The notes: generated by a model not told the origin, from the letters alone. Positions 12,727 through 22,280 are shown, counted from the stretch's first letter. The stretch: DNA of 64,000 nt from an uncultured Collinsella sp. (GCA_900541745.1 UQLA01000015.1:1-64000), one strand, 5' to 3'. Made by a program: numbers and translations.

Positions 12727-12841
12727 GGGGAGGAATGCAGGCCCGATTTTCGCTCGGTCAAGTCCTGGCTCGCGCGAAGACCACATTAAGTGGTCTTCGG
12801 CTCGTGCGGAATCTACGAAAATCGGGCCTGCATTCCTCCCC
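12727..12841 (-). repeat. conserved-core hairpin element (family B, copy 2) in the valS leader
   Basis: The outer arms form a perfect 26-bp stem (12727-12752 with 12816-12841). On the minus strand the interior has TTCCGCACG, a 9-bp stem GAAGACCAC / GTGGTCTTC with loop TTAAT, and CAGGACT. It matches the element at 9890 in core sequence but not in arms. It ends 20 bases before the valS start codon. Confidence 0.75.
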
Positions 12842-12934
12842 TTAGGTATCGATTACTTCAGTCTGAACGACTTCGCTGAGGCTTAAACAAACACACAGAA
12901 TAACACAGGTAGTTGGGGTTATTGCGTATATATA

Positions 12935-12970
12935 AAATAGCCTCCGACCACGGGTGGTCGGAGGCTATTT
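12935..12970 (-). terminator. terminator of the tig-clpP-clpX region
   Basis: AAATAGCCTCCGACCA and its exact complement form a 16-bp stem with a 4-base loop, followed on the minus strand by TATATATA. It lies 21 bases past the clpX stop. Confidence 0.85.
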
Positions 12971-12991
12971 GCAAAGACATTTTAGGCAGGT

Positions 12992-14404
12992 CTAGCCGTA
13001 GATGCGCTGGGGCTGTTCTTCGCCCTTTACGGCTGCTTCGGTTACGACGACCTTGGCAACGCCCTCCTCGCTGGGGAGGTCGAACATCGTCTGCTGCAGC
13101 ACGTCCTCGCAGATGGCGCGTAGACCGCGGGCGCCGGTCTTGCGGGCAAGCGCCATGCGGGCGATCTCATGCAGGGCGGCGTCCTCAAACTCAAGCTCAA
13201 CGTCCTCGAGCTGGAACATCTTGCGGTACTGACGTACCACGGCGTTCTTGGGCTCGGTCAGGATCGACACCAGGTCGTCCTCGTCGAGCGCCTGCGTCTG
13301 AGTGACGACGGGCGTACGTCCCACAAACTCGGGGATCATGCCAAAGGCGTTGAGGTCTTGCGGGAGCACCTGGCGCAGCAGGTCGTTCTCGTCGACCGAG
13401 GTGGGGCCGGCGATCTCGGAGTTAAAGCCCACGCCCTTGTTGCCCACGCGATCGGCGATGATCTTATCCAGACCCACAAAGGCACCGCCGCAGATGAACA
13501 GGATGTTGGTCGTGTCGATCTGCAGTAGCTCCTGCTGGGGATGCTTGCGGCCGCCGGTGGGCGGAACGCTTGCAACCGTGCCCTCAAGGATCTTAAGCAG
13601 CGCCTGCTGAACGCCCTCGCCCGAAACATCACGGGTGATGGAGAGGTTCTCGGCCTTGCGGGCGATTTTGTCGATCTCGTCCACGTAGATGATGCCCACC
13701 TGCGCGCGCTCAATGTCGCCATCGGCGGCGTTGATGAGCTTGAGCAGGATGTTCTCCACGTCCTCGCCAACGTAACCGGCCTCGGTGAGCGCGGTGGCGT
13801 CGGCGATGGCAAACGGCACCTCGAGAATGCGCGCAAGCGTCTGGGCCAGCAGCGTCTTACCGGTACCGGTGGGGCCGAGCAACAGAATATTGGACTTGGC
13901 GAGCTCCACCTCGTCCATATCGTCATCAAACTGGGCGCCCATGCCCGATGCCTCGTCAAGGGCGGACACCGCGGCACCGCCCTCGATCACGCGACGGTAG
14001 TGGTTGTACACGGCAACCGACATGGCGCGTTTGGCGTCCTCCTGGCCCATAACATAGGCCGAAAGCTCGTCATAGATCTCGTGCGGCGTCGGCACGTGCG
14101 TGATGACCTGACGGTCGTCCTCGAGCTCAAAGCCCTCGGCCTCGGGGTCAACGGCGGGCTGGGACGCAGCCTGGCCGCGGTCGTTGAGGAAACCCGGGAG
14201 ATTGCCGTTGCGGGCGGCGTCCATAAAGTCCGAAGCCAGCGACTCCTCAAGAATCTCGGAGCAGGCGGCGACGCACTCATCGCAGATAAAGATGTTGGTC
14301 GGACCCTTAACGAGACGACGGACCTGGCCCTGCTCTTTCCCGCAGAAGGAGCAGCGAATGGGGTTGCCGTTCTCGTCAAAGTTGTCCTGCATGTTACCGG
14401 CCAT
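12992..14404 (-). CDS. clpX: ATP-dependent Clp protease ATP-binding subunit ClpX
   Basis: 470 residues. The N-terminal zinc-binding domain has C18, C21, C41 and C44. The AAA+ core has Walker A GPTGTGKT, Walker B IIYVDEID and the sensor region SGEGVQQALLKILEGT. It unfolds substrates and feeds them to ClpP. The start codon follows the clpP stop after one base, so the two subunits are translationally coupled. Residues 60-115 form a linker longer than in E. coli ClpX (424 residues), which accounts for most of the extra length. Confidence 0.96.
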   Translation of the reverse strand: MAGNMQDNFDENGNPIRCSFCGKEQGQVRRLVKGPTNIFICDECVAACSEILEESLASDFMDAARNGNLPGFLNDRGQAASQPAVDPEAEGFELEDDRQVITHVPTPHEIYDELSAYVMGQEDAKRAMSVAVYNHYRRVIEGGAAVSALDEASGMGAQFDDDMDEVELAKSNILLLGPTGTGKTLLAQTLARILEVPFAIADATALTEAGYVGEDVENILLKLINAADGDIERAQVGIIYVDEIDKIARKAENLSITRDVSGEGVQQALLKILEGTVASVPPTGGRKHPQQELLQIDTTNILFICGGAFVGLDKIIADRVGNKGVGFNSEIAGPTSVDENDLLRQVLPQDLNAFGMIPEFVGRTPVVTQTQALDEDDLVSILTEPKNAVVRQYRKMFQLEDVELEFEDAALHEIARMALARKTGARGLRAICEDVLQQTMFDLPSEEGVAKVVVTEAAVKGEEQPQRIYG

Positions 14405-14405
14405 C

Positions 14406-15026
14406 CTAGGCGTCCTTCGCGGCGAGGTCGCGCGAAGTGACGATACGGTCGATCAGGCCGTAGTCGAGGGCCTCGGCAGCGGTCAGGTAATTGTCGCGCT
14501 CGGTGTCGGCCTGAACCTTCTCGATCGGCTGGCCCGAGGCGTCGGACAGGATTTGGTTGAGCTCGCGGCGGGTCTTCTTGATCTCCTCGGCCACGATCTC
14601 GATCTCGGTCTGCTGGCCCTGGGCACCGCCGCTGGGCTGGTGAATCATGACCTTTGAGTGCGGCAGGCAGAAGCGCTTGCCCTTGGCGCCGGCCGAAAGC
14701 AGCACGGCGGCCATAGACGCGGCCATACCGACGCAGATGGTGGAAACCTGCGGCTTAATGAAGTTCATGGTGTCCAGAATCGCCAGGCCGGAGTAGACCT
14801 CGCCGCCGGGCGAATTGATGTAGAGCGAGATATCCTTCTCGGCATCTTGGCTCTCAAGATGCAGCAGCTGGGCAACGACCAGGTTGGCACTGACGGAGTT
14901 GATCTCCTCGCCCAAGAAGATGATGCGGTCGTTGAGCAGACGCGAATAGATATCGTAGCTGCGCTCGCCGCGCGGCGTCTGCTCGATAACATATGGCACG
15001 AGGGCGGAATCGAACTTAGCGATCAT
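14406..15026 (-). CDS. clpP: ATP-dependent Clp protease proteolytic subunit
   Basis: 206 residues. The serine of the catalytic triad is S104 (GMAASMAAV) and the histidine is H129 (SKVMIHQP); the LVPYVIEQTPRGERSYDIYSRLL opening is the classic ClpP N-terminus. The start at 15026 is preferred because GGAG lies 6 bases upstream; ATG codons 6 and 12 bases further up are alternatives. It forms the tetradecameric peptidase that works with ClpX, encoded immediately downstream. Confidence 0.95.
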   Translation of the reverse strand: MIAKFDSALVPYVIEQTPRGERSYDIYSRLLNDRIIFLGEEINSVSANLVVAQLLHLESQDAEKDISLYINSPGGEVYSGLAILDTMNFIKPQVSTICVGMAASMAAVLLSAGAKGKRFCLPHSKVMIHQPSGGAQGQQTEIEIVAEEIKKTRRELNQILSDASGQPIEKVQADTERDNYLTAAEALDYGLIDRIVTSRDLAAKDA

Positions 15027-15064
15027 ACGCATCTCCATTTCTCTCTTGCGGACCAAATTGGTTC

Positions 15065-15113
15065 TAGATAAACGTACGGTGCCCGCATGCTATGCATTGG
15101 CTGGCACCGTACG
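15065..15113 (-). terminator. hairpin between tig and clpP
   Basis: CGTACGGTGCC and its exact complement form an 11-bp stem with a 19-base loop, followed by TTTATC on the minus strand. It may end most tig transcripts or trim read-through into clpP. Confidence 0.6.
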
Positions 15114-15189
15114 AAGCAACCGGATAACCGGCTTATAACTTTACCCCATCACGGGCGCATCCATGCGCTCGCGGAAAAGGTGGCGAGAA

Positions 15190-16488
15190 TTACTCGGCGT
15201 CCTTGGCGGTCTCGTCGACCTCGGTCACCTTGGCGTTCTCGACCAGGTGGTCGACGGCCTTGGAGCGACGGATGGACTCGCGGACGGCAGGCATGCGGCC
15301 ATCGGCGATGAACTCGGCCTTGGAAGCCTCGACGTCCTTGACGCCGGCCTTCTCGAACTCGGCGTTGATGTCGTCCTCGGTGACCTCGATCTTGAGCTCA
15401 CGGGCGAGGGCGTCGAGCGCCAGGGACTCACGGGCAACGTCGTTGGCCTGCTTGTGCAGGTCGCCGATGAACTGCTCCATGGTCAGGCCAGAAGCGGGCA
15501 GCCAGGTGTCCAGCGTCATGCCGCGGGCAGCGAGGTTGGACAGGAAGTTCTGGCCAAGCTCCTCAAAGACGGACTGCTCGTAGTCGGCGTCCATCTCGTC
15601 GAGCTGCAGGCGCTCGGCGAGAGCGGAGACGCAACGGTTCTCCTTCTCGGCCGGCAGGCGGGAAGCCTTGTCCTGCTCGATCTCGAGCTTGATGGCGTCG
15701 CGCATAGCGTCGATGCTGTCGAAGCCAAAGTCGGACTTAACGAGCTCGTCGGTGAGCTCGGGGGTGTTGCGGACCTTGATGCCCTTGACGGTGACCTCGA
15801 CGGTGTGGGTCTCGGCCTCCTCGCCCTCCTCGACCTCGTCGGTCCAGGTGACGGTCTTGACGTCGTCAACGTTGGCGCCGATCAGGGCCTCGTTGAACTC
15901 CTTGGGGTTGCTGTCGCTACCGGCGATGAGCATGCGGCCCTCGGCGGCAAAGTTGTCGGCGTTCTCGACGGCCTTGAGGTCGACAGTGACGTAGTCCTCG
16001 GCCTCGACGGCGCGACCCTCGACGTCCTCGAAGGTGGCACGGTAGTTGAGGAGCATCTCGACCTGGTTGTTGATCTCGGACTCGGTGACCTCCGCGGGAG
16101 GCATCTCGATCTCGACAGCATCGAAGGAGGAGAGCTCAGCGGCAGGACGCAGAGAGAACTCGACGGTGTAGGTGTAGTCCTCGTGATCCTTGGCGAGGTC
16201 GAGCTCCTTGTAGTCACCGCTCTTGGTAGGGACGATGTCCAGCTCGTTGAGGACGACGGGTTCGTTGGCGGCGATCAGGTCGTTGGTGGCCTGAGCGAGG
16301 GTAGCCTCGGCGCCAAGGGCGGAGTCGATGACCGGACGGGGAGCCTTGCCGGCGCGGAAGCCCGGGAAGCGGTACTTCTTAGCGGTGTCCTTGTAGGCCT
16401 TCTTGATCGCGGCGTCGACGTCGGCGGCCGGGATGGTGACCGTAGCGGTGAGCTTGGCGTCCTTGACGTCAGAAGCGGTGATGTTCAA
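15190..16488 (-). CDS. tig: trigger factor (ribosome-bound chaperone, peptidyl-prolyl isomerase)
   Basis: About 432 residues. The ribosome-binding signature FPGFRAGKAPRPVI lies near residue 40, followed by the FKBP-like isomerase domain (DYVTVDLKAVE) and a long helical C-terminal arm. AGGAGG lies just before the start, so initiation is at TTG (16488, spacing 6) or at GTG (16491, spacing 3); upstream ATG codons would place the ribosome site inside the gene. Tig-clpP-clpX is a common gene order. Confidence 0.93.
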   Translation of the reverse strand: MNITASDVKDAKLTATVTIPAADVDAAIKKAYKDTAKKYRFPGFRAGKAPRPVIDSALGAEATLAQATNDLIAANEPVVLNELDIVPTKSGDYKELDLAKDHEDYTYTVEFSLRPAAELSSFDAVEIEMPPAEVTESEINNQVEMLLNYRATFEDVEGRAVEAEDYVTVDLKAVENADNFAAEGRMLIAGSDSNPKEFNEALIGANVDDVKTVTWTDEVEEGEEAETHTVEVTVKGIKVRNTPELTDELVKSDFGFDSIDAMRDAIKLEIEQDKASRLPAEKENRCVSALAERLQLDEMDADYEQSVFEELGQNFLSNLAARGMTLDTWLPASGLTMEQFIGDLHKQANDVARESLALDALARELKIEVTEDDINAEFEKAGVKDVEASKAEFIADGRMPAVRESIRRSKAVDHLVENAKVTEVDETAKDAE

Positions 16489-16579
16489 CACGTTCCTCCT
16501 CATACTGCCCAGCTTATCTGAGGTGCTGGTACCTTTATGCAACAAAGAGTCGCGACGGCGAAAGCCGACGCAGGTGCGT

Positions 16580-16663
16580 TGGTGCGGGCGAAAGGACTCG
16601 AACCTTCACGGGAATCCCACCAGAACCTAAATCTGGCGCGTCTACCAATTCCGCCACGCCCGC
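16580..16663 (-). tRNA. tRNA-Leu (anticodon TAG)
   Basis: 84 bases including an encoded CCA. The acceptor stem is GCGGGCG with CGCCCGC. The anticodon arm CCAGA / TCTGG holds loop TTTAGGT, giving TAG, which reads CUA. A variable arm with GGGATTCCC and the TTCGAGTCC T-loop are present. Confidence 0.95.
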
Positions 16664-16749
16664 ATGAGCGCACAGACTAGGAATGATAGCAGATACGAAC
16701 GACAAGCGCACGCACACCTTTTACAGGCTCACGACCTCACCACGAGTGC

Positions 16750-16778
16750 AAAAGGCGGGACGAGTGACCCCGCCCCGC
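16750..16778 (-). terminator. terminator after the molybdenum hydroxylase genes
   Basis: GGCGGG and CCCGCC form a stem followed by TTTT on the minus strand, 26 bases past the stop codon of the hydroxylase gene. Confidence 0.65.
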
Positions 16779-16803
16779 CAATTACGGCTTGTTCGCTGAC
16801 CCG

Positions 16804-19635
16804 CTACTCCCCCAGCAGCGCTTTCTCCGGCGTGATCGGCAGCGAGCGAACCTGGTGGCCGGTGGCGTGTGCGACGGCCGAGGCCACGGCGGCGAGCGGC
16901 GTGTTGATGACGACCTCGCCGATCGACTTGGCACCAAACGGACCCGTCGGCTCGTAGCTCGGCTCAAAGGCCACGCGAATGCTGCCGATATCCAGGCGCG
17001 TGGGCAGCTTGTAGCTCATAAAGTTGCCGGTGCGCAGGCGGCCGCGGTCATCGTGCTCGACGATCTCGTAGAGCGCGTGGCCGATACCTTGGGCAATGCC
17101 GCCCTCGGCCTGGACGCGCGCGAGCGCCTCGTTGATCACAGTGCCGCAATCGACGGCAGCGGCGTAATCCACCACGGTCACCTTGCCGGTGGCCTTGTCG
17201 ACCTCGACCTCGGCAATGCCGGCCATAAACGGCGGGGGCGAAACGGGCAGGCAGGCAGAGGCATGCGAGGTGAGCGCGTCGCCGCCCGCGATGTTCTTGA
17301 CGCACAGGTTGGCAAAGTCGCGCAGCGTGAGGTAGCGGTTCTGCTCGCGCGCGGCACGCTCGTCGAACAGGCGCACGTACTGGCCGTCGAAGACCACGTC
17401 GGCGGCGTCAACGTCCCACATCTGGGCGGCCTTGGTGCAAATCTTCTCGCGCAGCTCGGTCGCGGCGTTCTTGGCGGCCAGGCCCGTCACGTACGTACCG
17501 GAGCTCGCGTACGAGCCGGCGTCGAACGGCGACACGTCGGTGTCAACGCCGCGCACCACAATCTGTGAGCTCTCCACGCCCAGCTCCTCGGCAGCAATCT
17601 GCGCCAGGATCGTATCGACGCCCATGCCGTTATCGGTGGCGCCGGTGCCGATGGTAATGAAGCCGTCCTCTTCCAGGCGCATGTCGATGCCGGCGATGTC
17701 CACGTTGGAGATACCCGAGCCCTGCATGGTGAGCGCGCAGCCCAGGGCGCGCACGCGGTCGCCCAGGTCCACGGCCAGCGGCTTGTCGCGCCAACCGATC
17801 ATGTCCATCGCGCGCAGCAGGCAACGGTCGAGCGCGCAGGCGTTGAGCTTCTCGTTGTAGTACTGCGGCATGGTCTCGCCCTCGCGCACGATGTTCTTAA
17901 GGCGCAGGTCGGCGGGGTCCATGTGCAGCATGTCGGCGAGCTCGTTGACGGCGCTCTCCACGGCAAACTGGCCCTGGGTGGCACCGTAGCCACGATACGC
18001 GCCGCCACGGTTGGTATTGGTGTAGACGGCGTCCCAGCAAAAGCGGCTCGCCTTCACGTGGTTGTAGATGGGCAAGCTCTTGTGGCCCGAAAGGCCGATC
18101 GTCGTGGTGGCATGCTCGCCATAGGCGCCGGCGTTGGACAGCGTGTGCAGGTCGATGGCCGTGATGGTGCCGTCGTTCATGGCGCCCAGCTTAACGGTCA
18201 TCTGCATCTGGTGGCGCGAGTTGCCCGCGGTGATGGTCTCCTCGCGGGTGTAGCAGCAATAGCTCGGACGGCCGGTCTGCTGGGTGACGAATGCAACGAA
18301 GATCTCGCAGCAGCCCGTCTGCTTGGAGCCAAAGCCGCCACCGATGCGCGGCTTAATGACCTGCACCTGCGACTGCGGAATATCGAGCGACTGCGCAACC
18401 ATGCGACGCACGTGGAAGGGCACCTGCGTAGAGGTGGTCACCGAGATGCGGCCGAACGCGTCGGTCGTCGCGAAGGCACGGAAGGTCTCCATGGGCGCGG
18501 TCTGCGTGGCCTGGCTGGTGTAGGTGCGGGTGAAGACGATGTCGCTCTGGGCGAAGGCCTCGTCCAGATCGCCATAATCGCTGGTACCGCTGCACACCAG
18601 GTTGCGCGGGACATCGCCGCCCTGCGGGAACATAAAGGTCACGTCGCCCTCGGGGTGGACCACGATGTCGTTATCGAGTGCCTGGGTAAAGTCGAGCAGC
18701 GGCTCGAGCACCTCGTAGTCGACCTTAATGAGCTTGAGCGCCTTGTCGGCAGCCTCCTCGGTCTCGGCGGCGACGATCGCCACCTCCTCGTTTTGGTAGC
18801 GCACCAGGTTCTCGAGGATGAGGCGGTCGTAGGGACTCGGCTGCGGATAGCTCTGGCCGGCGATGGTAAAGCGGCGCTGGGGCACGTCCTCGTAGGTGTA
18901 GACGCCCACGACGCCCGGCACCTTAAGGGCGCGAGACGTATCGATGGAGCGGATCTTGGCGCGGGCATACGGGCTGCGCTTGAGTTTGACGATGAGCGCG
19001 CCGGCGGGCACCATATCGCCCGTGTAGACGGGACGGCCCTCGAGCAGAGCCTTCGAGTCCTTCTTGGGCTGCTTGTGGGTAATCTGCTTGTAGGAGACGC
19101 CGTCAGAGCTGGTGTCGTTGACGGGCAGCTCGGGCATCTCAAAGCCCACCTGCACGCCGGATTCGTTGAGGAAGCGGACGATGGCGCGCAGTTGGCTCTC
19201 GTAGCCGCTGCAGCGGCAGAGGTTGCCGGCGAGCTGGCGCGAGAGCTCCTCACGCGTGGCGACGAGGCTCGGGTCCTCCTTGGCGGCGCGGGCGAGCGCC
19301 AGTACGTTCATGATGAGGCCGGGGGCGCAAAAACCGCACTGCTCGGCGCCTTCGGCAGCCATCGCACGGGCGAGCGCCTCGGACTCGGCCTTAAGGCCCT
19401 CAAGCGTGGTGATGGTATGTCCCTCAACACGGGCGGCGGGAACCGAGCAGCTCAGCACCGGGTCGCCGTCGAGCCACACTGTGCACAGACCGCAGTTGGT
19501 GGTCTCGCAGGCGCAGCGCACCGACGCGCAGCCCTGCTCGCGCAGCAGCGCAAAGAGCATGGTGTCGGGGGCAATCTGAACCTTGACCTTGCGACCGTTG
19601 AGCGTAAAGGAAAGATCGATGAGTTTGGCAGCCAT
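16804..19635 (-). CDS. xdhD: XdhD-like molybdenum hydroxylase, ferredoxin and molybdopterin domains fused
   Basis: 943 residues. Residues 1-160 are the two-[2Fe-2S] subunit of the xanthine dehydrogenase family. The plant-type cluster ligands are C43, C48, C51 and C63, and the second cluster has C100, C103, C140 and C142. The rest is the molybdopterin subunit: hammerhead domain near residue 200, then RIGGGFGSKQTG and RGGAYRGYGATQGQFAVES in the cofactor-binding part. This order matches E. coli XdhD, whose own iron-sulfur cysteines are lost; here they are kept. Relatives near DUF3343, YedF and SelD genes are selenium-dependent hydroxylases of purines or nicotinate. The substrate is not readable. 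The start overlaps the stop of the FAD subunit gene. Confidence 0.88.
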   Translation of the reverse strand: MAAKLIDLSFTLNGRKVKVQIAPDTMLFALLREQGCASVRCACETTNCGLCTVWLDGDPVLSCSVPAARVEGHTITTLEGLKAESEALARAMAAEGAEQCGFCAPGLIMNVLALARAAKEDPSLVATREELSRQLAGNLCRCSGYESQLRAIVRFLNESGVQVGFEMPELPVNDTSSDGVSYKQITHKQPKKDSKALLEGRPVYTGDMVPAGALIVKLKRSPYARAKIRSIDTSRALKVPGVVGVYTYEDVPQRRFTIAGQSYPQPSPYDRLILENLVRYQNEEVAIVAAETEEAADKALKLIKVDYEVLEPLLDFTQALDNDIVVHPEGDVTFMFPQGGDVPRNLVCSGTSDYGDLDEAFAQSDIVFTRTYTSQATQTAPMETFRAFATTDAFGRISVTTSTQVPFHVRRMVAQSLDIPQSQVQVIKPRIGGGFGSKQTGCCEIFVAFVTQQTGRPSYCCYTREETITAGNSRHQMQMTVKLGAMNDGTITAIDLHTLSNAGAYGEHATTTIGLSGHKSLPIYNHVKASRFCWDAVYTNTNRGGAYRGYGATQGQFAVESAVNELADMLHMDPADLRLKNIVREGETMPQYYNEKLNACALDRCLLRAMDMIGWRDKPLAVDLGDRVRALGCALTMQGSGISNVDIAGIDMRLEEDGFITIGTGATDNGMGVDTILAQIAAEELGVESSQIVVRGVDTDVSPFDAGSYASSGTYVTGLAAKNAATELREKICTKAAQMWDVDAADVVFDGQYVRLFDERAAREQNRYLTLRDFANLCVKNIAGGDALTSHASACLPVSPPPFMAGIAEVEVDKATGKVTVVDYAAAVDCGTVINEALARVQAEGGIAQGIGHALYEIVEHDDRGRLRTGNFMSYKLPTRLDIGSIRVAFEPSYEPTGPFGAKSIGEVVINTPLAAVASAVAHATGHQVRSLPITPEKALLGE

Positions 19636-20549
19636 TAGCGCACCTCGCTAGAATCGACGCCGGGCACGCGGCGGCAGGAATACTCGTCCGTGGCGAACTT
19701 AGGGATCTGCACGGTCTCGAGCTCGCGGGCAAGCGCGGCCGAAAGCTCGATGCCGGCGGCGCGGCGCACGGCCTGCACGGCGAGCGGCGCCGAGATGCAA
19801 CGGCGGTACTCGGCCGAGCCCCACAGGTTGTTGCCGTAGCTCAGCGCGCGCACGGATGCGGCCAGGGCACGCAGCTCGTCCTCGGAAGGCTGCTCGCTGG
19901 TGAGGCCACATGCCTCGCCCTGCAGCAAGGTCGCGCGCAGCGGGCGGGCGCCCACGGTGACGTGCCAGGAGCCGTCCCACCAGGCAGCGGTGACGTTTAA
20001 GGAGGGGAAGTCGGTCGCGGCCTTGCGCACGGCCTCATAGCTGGCACGGTAATCGTGCTTGACGACCACCACGTGCTCGATCACGTCGCGCACGTAGCCC
20101 ATGTCAACGAACTCGGCAAGCGGCACGCGGCCGGCACCCGTCAGCTCAACATACGAATCGAGCGCCAGGAACGCCGAGAGCACATCCGAGAAGCCAAAGC
20201 GGCCGTAGATGCTGCCGCCCACCGTGGCGGTGTTGCGCAGCTGAACGCCCACGATATCGTGGACGGCAAACTCAAAGACATTGTTGACAAGCACATTGAG
20301 CCCGGCATGACGCTCGAGCTGGCGCAGGGTGCACATGGCACCGATGCGAAATTCGGTCTCGGTCTCCTCGATCCGATCGAGTCCGCAGGCCGAAAGGTCA
20401 ATTGCCGTCGCCACACGACGCGAACCCAGACGCATCCAGATGCCGCCGCCCACAATCTTGTTGTTGCGGTTCTTCTGCAAGAGCTCATAGGCTTCGGCCG
20501 CGTTTCCAACACGGACGTAGGTACCGAACTTGAGCACGTTCTCCCCCAT
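19635..20549 (-). CDS. FAD-binding subunit of the molybdenum hydroxylase
   Basis: 304 residues of the CO dehydrogenase medium-subunit family. FAD is bound by IVGGGIWMRLG near residue 32 and RNTATVGGSIYGRFG near residue 105. It passes electrons from the iron-sulfur clusters of the adjacent large subunit to an acceptor. It corresponds to YgfM beside E. coli XdhD. Its stop overlaps the start of the large subunit gene (TAATG). The ATG at 20549 has a close GGAGAG; a GTG 12 bases downstream is an alternative start. Confidence 0.88.
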   Translation of the reverse strand: MGENVLKFGTYVRVGNAAEAYELLQKNRNNKIVGGGIWMRLGSRRVATAIDLSACGLDRIEETETEFRIGAMCTLRQLERHAGLNVLVNNVFEFAVHDIVGVQLRNTATVGGSIYGRFGFSDVLSAFLALDSYVELTGAGRVPLAEFVDMGYVRDVIEHVVVVKHDYRASYEAVRKAATDFPSLNVTAAWWDGSWHVTVGARPLRATLLQGEACGLTSEQPSEDELRALAASVRALSYGNNLWGSAEYRRCISAPLAVQAVRRAAGIELSAALARELETVQIPKFATDEYSCRRVPGVDSSEVR

Positions 20550-20612
20550 CTCTCCACTTGTCCAGTACGTTTAAGTGTACCAAACGAGGGGGCGCCGCCA
20601 TCGTCACCATAG

Positions 20613-20643
20613 AAAAAGGCTCCCAGCCGGATAGCTGGGAGCC
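20613..20643 (-). terminator. terminator of gdhA
   Basis: GGCTCCCAGC and its exact complement close a 6-base loop and are followed by TTTTTC on the minus strand, 28 bases past the gdhA stop. Confidence 0.9.
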
Positions 20644-20670
20644 TCATCACATGCTATGTCGAGCGAAGAT

Positions 20671-22026
20671 TTAGCAGACGCCCTGGGCGAGCATGGCGTC
20701 GGCGACCTTCAGGAAGCCGGCGATGTTGGCGCCCATGACGAAGTTGCCCTCCTCACCGTACTTCTTGGCGGTGTCGTCCACGTTGTGGAACATGCCGCGC
20801 ATGAGCTGCTCGAGCTTGCCGTCGACCTCCTCGAAGGTCCAGGAAAGGTGCTCGGCATTCTGGCTCATCTCCAGGCCGGACACGAGCACGCCGCCGGCGT
20901 TGGCAGCCTTACCGGGCATAAAGGCGACGCCGTTCTCCTGGAAGTAGGTCGTGGCCTCGATGGTCGTGGGCATGTTCGCGCCCTCGCCGACCACCTTGCA
21001 GCCGTTGGCGACGAGCGCCTGGGCGTCCTCGAGCAGCAGCGTGTTCTCGCGAGCGCAGGGCAGCGCGATGTCGCAGGGAAGCTGCCACACGCCGCGGCCG
21101 TCACCCTCGTGCCACACGGCGTTGGGCTTCTCGTCAACGTACATGGCGAGCGTGACGCCCTTGTCGTGGCCGGAGCGCTTCTTGTTGTAGACATGCTCGA
21201 GCACGGTGTAGTCGATGCCGTCGGGATCCTCGACCCAGCCATGGGTGTCGGAGCAGGCCAGCACCTTGCCGCCGAGCTGGGAGACCTTCTGGACCGCGTA
21301 GATGGCGACGTTACCGGAGCCGTGAACGACGACGTTCTTGCCCTCGAAGGAGTCGCCGCGGCTCTTGAGGTACTCGTCCACAAAGTAGGCCAGGCCGTAG
21401 CCGGTTGCCTCGGTACGGGCGAGCGAGCCGCCAAAGGAGAGGCCCTTGCCGGTGAGGACGCCGGTCCACTCGTTGGTCAGGCGCTTGTACTGACCGAACA
21501 GGTAGGCAACCTCGCGGCCGCCAACGCCCAGGTCGCCGGCGGGAACGTCGGTGTTGGGGCCGATGTGGCGATAGAGCTCGGTCATGAAGGACTGGCAGAA
21601 GTGCATGATCTCGTTGTTGGACTTGCCCTTGGGGTCAAAGTCGGAGCCGCCCTTGCCGCCGCCCATGGGAAGGGTGGTCAGGCTGTTCTTGAGGATCTGC
21701 TCCAGGCCCAGGAACTTGAGCATGCCCAGGGTGACCGTCGGGTTAAAGCGCAGGCCGCCCTTGTAGGGTCCAATGGCAGAGTTGAACTCGACGCGATAGC
21801 CGCGGTTGACCTGAACCTTGCCCTGGTCGTCGACCCAGGGAACACGGAACATGACGATGCGCTCGGGCTCGACGAGGCGCTCAAGCAGAGCGGCCTCCTC
21901 GTACTCGGGATGGGCGTCGAGCGCCGGCTGGATGGTGCCGAGGATCTCGGTTGCGGCCTGGATGAACTCAGGCTGCTCGGGATAGCGGGCCTTGAGCTCG
22001 TCGAGAACTTTCTGCGTATAGCTCAT
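20671..22026 (-). CDS. gdhA: glutamate dehydrogenase, hexameric bacterial type
   Basis: 451 residues. The substrate region GYRVEFNSAIGPYKGGLRF, the catalytic-lysine segment LPMGGGKGGSDFDPKGKS and the nucleotide-binding VVVHGSGNVA are all present; the length is typical of the bacterial, usually NADP-linked, enzyme. It interconverts 2-oxoglutarate plus ammonia and glutamate. The start at 22026 has GGAGGA 4 bases upstream. It is a separate unit with a strong terminator. In amino-acid-fermenting anaerobes it can run in either direction. Confidence 0.94.
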   Translation of the reverse strand: MSYTQKVLDELKARYPEQPEFIQAATEILGTIQPALDAHPEYEEAALLERLVEPERIVMFRVPWVDDQGKVQVNRGYRVEFNSAIGPYKGGLRFNPTVTLGMLKFLGLEQILKNSLTTLPMGGGKGGSDFDPKGKSNNEIMHFCQSFMTELYRHIGPNTDVPAGDLGVGGREVAYLFGQYKRLTNEWTGVLTGKGLSFGGSLARTEATGYGLAYFVDEYLKSRGDSFEGKNVVVHGSGNVAIYAVQKVSQLGGKVLACSDTHGWVEDPDGIDYTVLEHVYNKKRSGHDKGVTLAMYVDEKPNAVWHEGDGRGVWQLPCDIALPCARENTLLLEDAQALVANGCKVVGEGANMPTTIEATTYFQENGVAFMPGKAANAGGVLVSGLEMSQNAEHLSWTFEEVDGKLEQLMRGMFHNVDDTAKKYGEEGNFVMGANIAGFLKVADAMLAQGVC

Positions 22027-22242
22027 GCTTCCTCCAATTGATGGAAAAGAAAGGTGTCGTTCGCGGCGTACCATGCGCCGCGAGCTTTATCGAGTATGGA
22101 TAATATCGCACTGTTGCAGCAAAGTTTCGCATAAGCCGACAAGCAGATGTTTCGTTTTGATTACGATGCAGGTAGAGGCGTTTTTGAGTGCCTGACGAAC
22201 AAATCGCGTGTTTCGAAGCTGTTTCGTCCGCATGTTCCAAAC
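22027..22242. other. intergenic region upstream of gdhA
   Basis: No gene seen. It is AT-richer than its surroundings and must hold the gdhA promoter; TTGCTG and TATTAT are visible on the minus strand near 22100-22120 but their spacing is poor, so I do not call a promoter. Confidence 0.4.
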
Positions 22243-22273
22243 CACCACATTGGGGACAGGCGCCTTTGTGGTG
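22243..22273 (-). terminator. hairpin after the DUF3343 gene
   Basis: CACCACA and TGTGGTG close a 17-base loop just past the stop codon. Only GTTTGG follows, so termination may be weak. Confidence 0.4.
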
Positions 22274-22280
22274 CAGGCGG

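Noticed and set aside
12707..12841. T-box riboswitch before valS
   Set aside because: The leader hairpin has no T-box consensus or specifier region that I can see, and a related element lies in the opposite orientation after valS.
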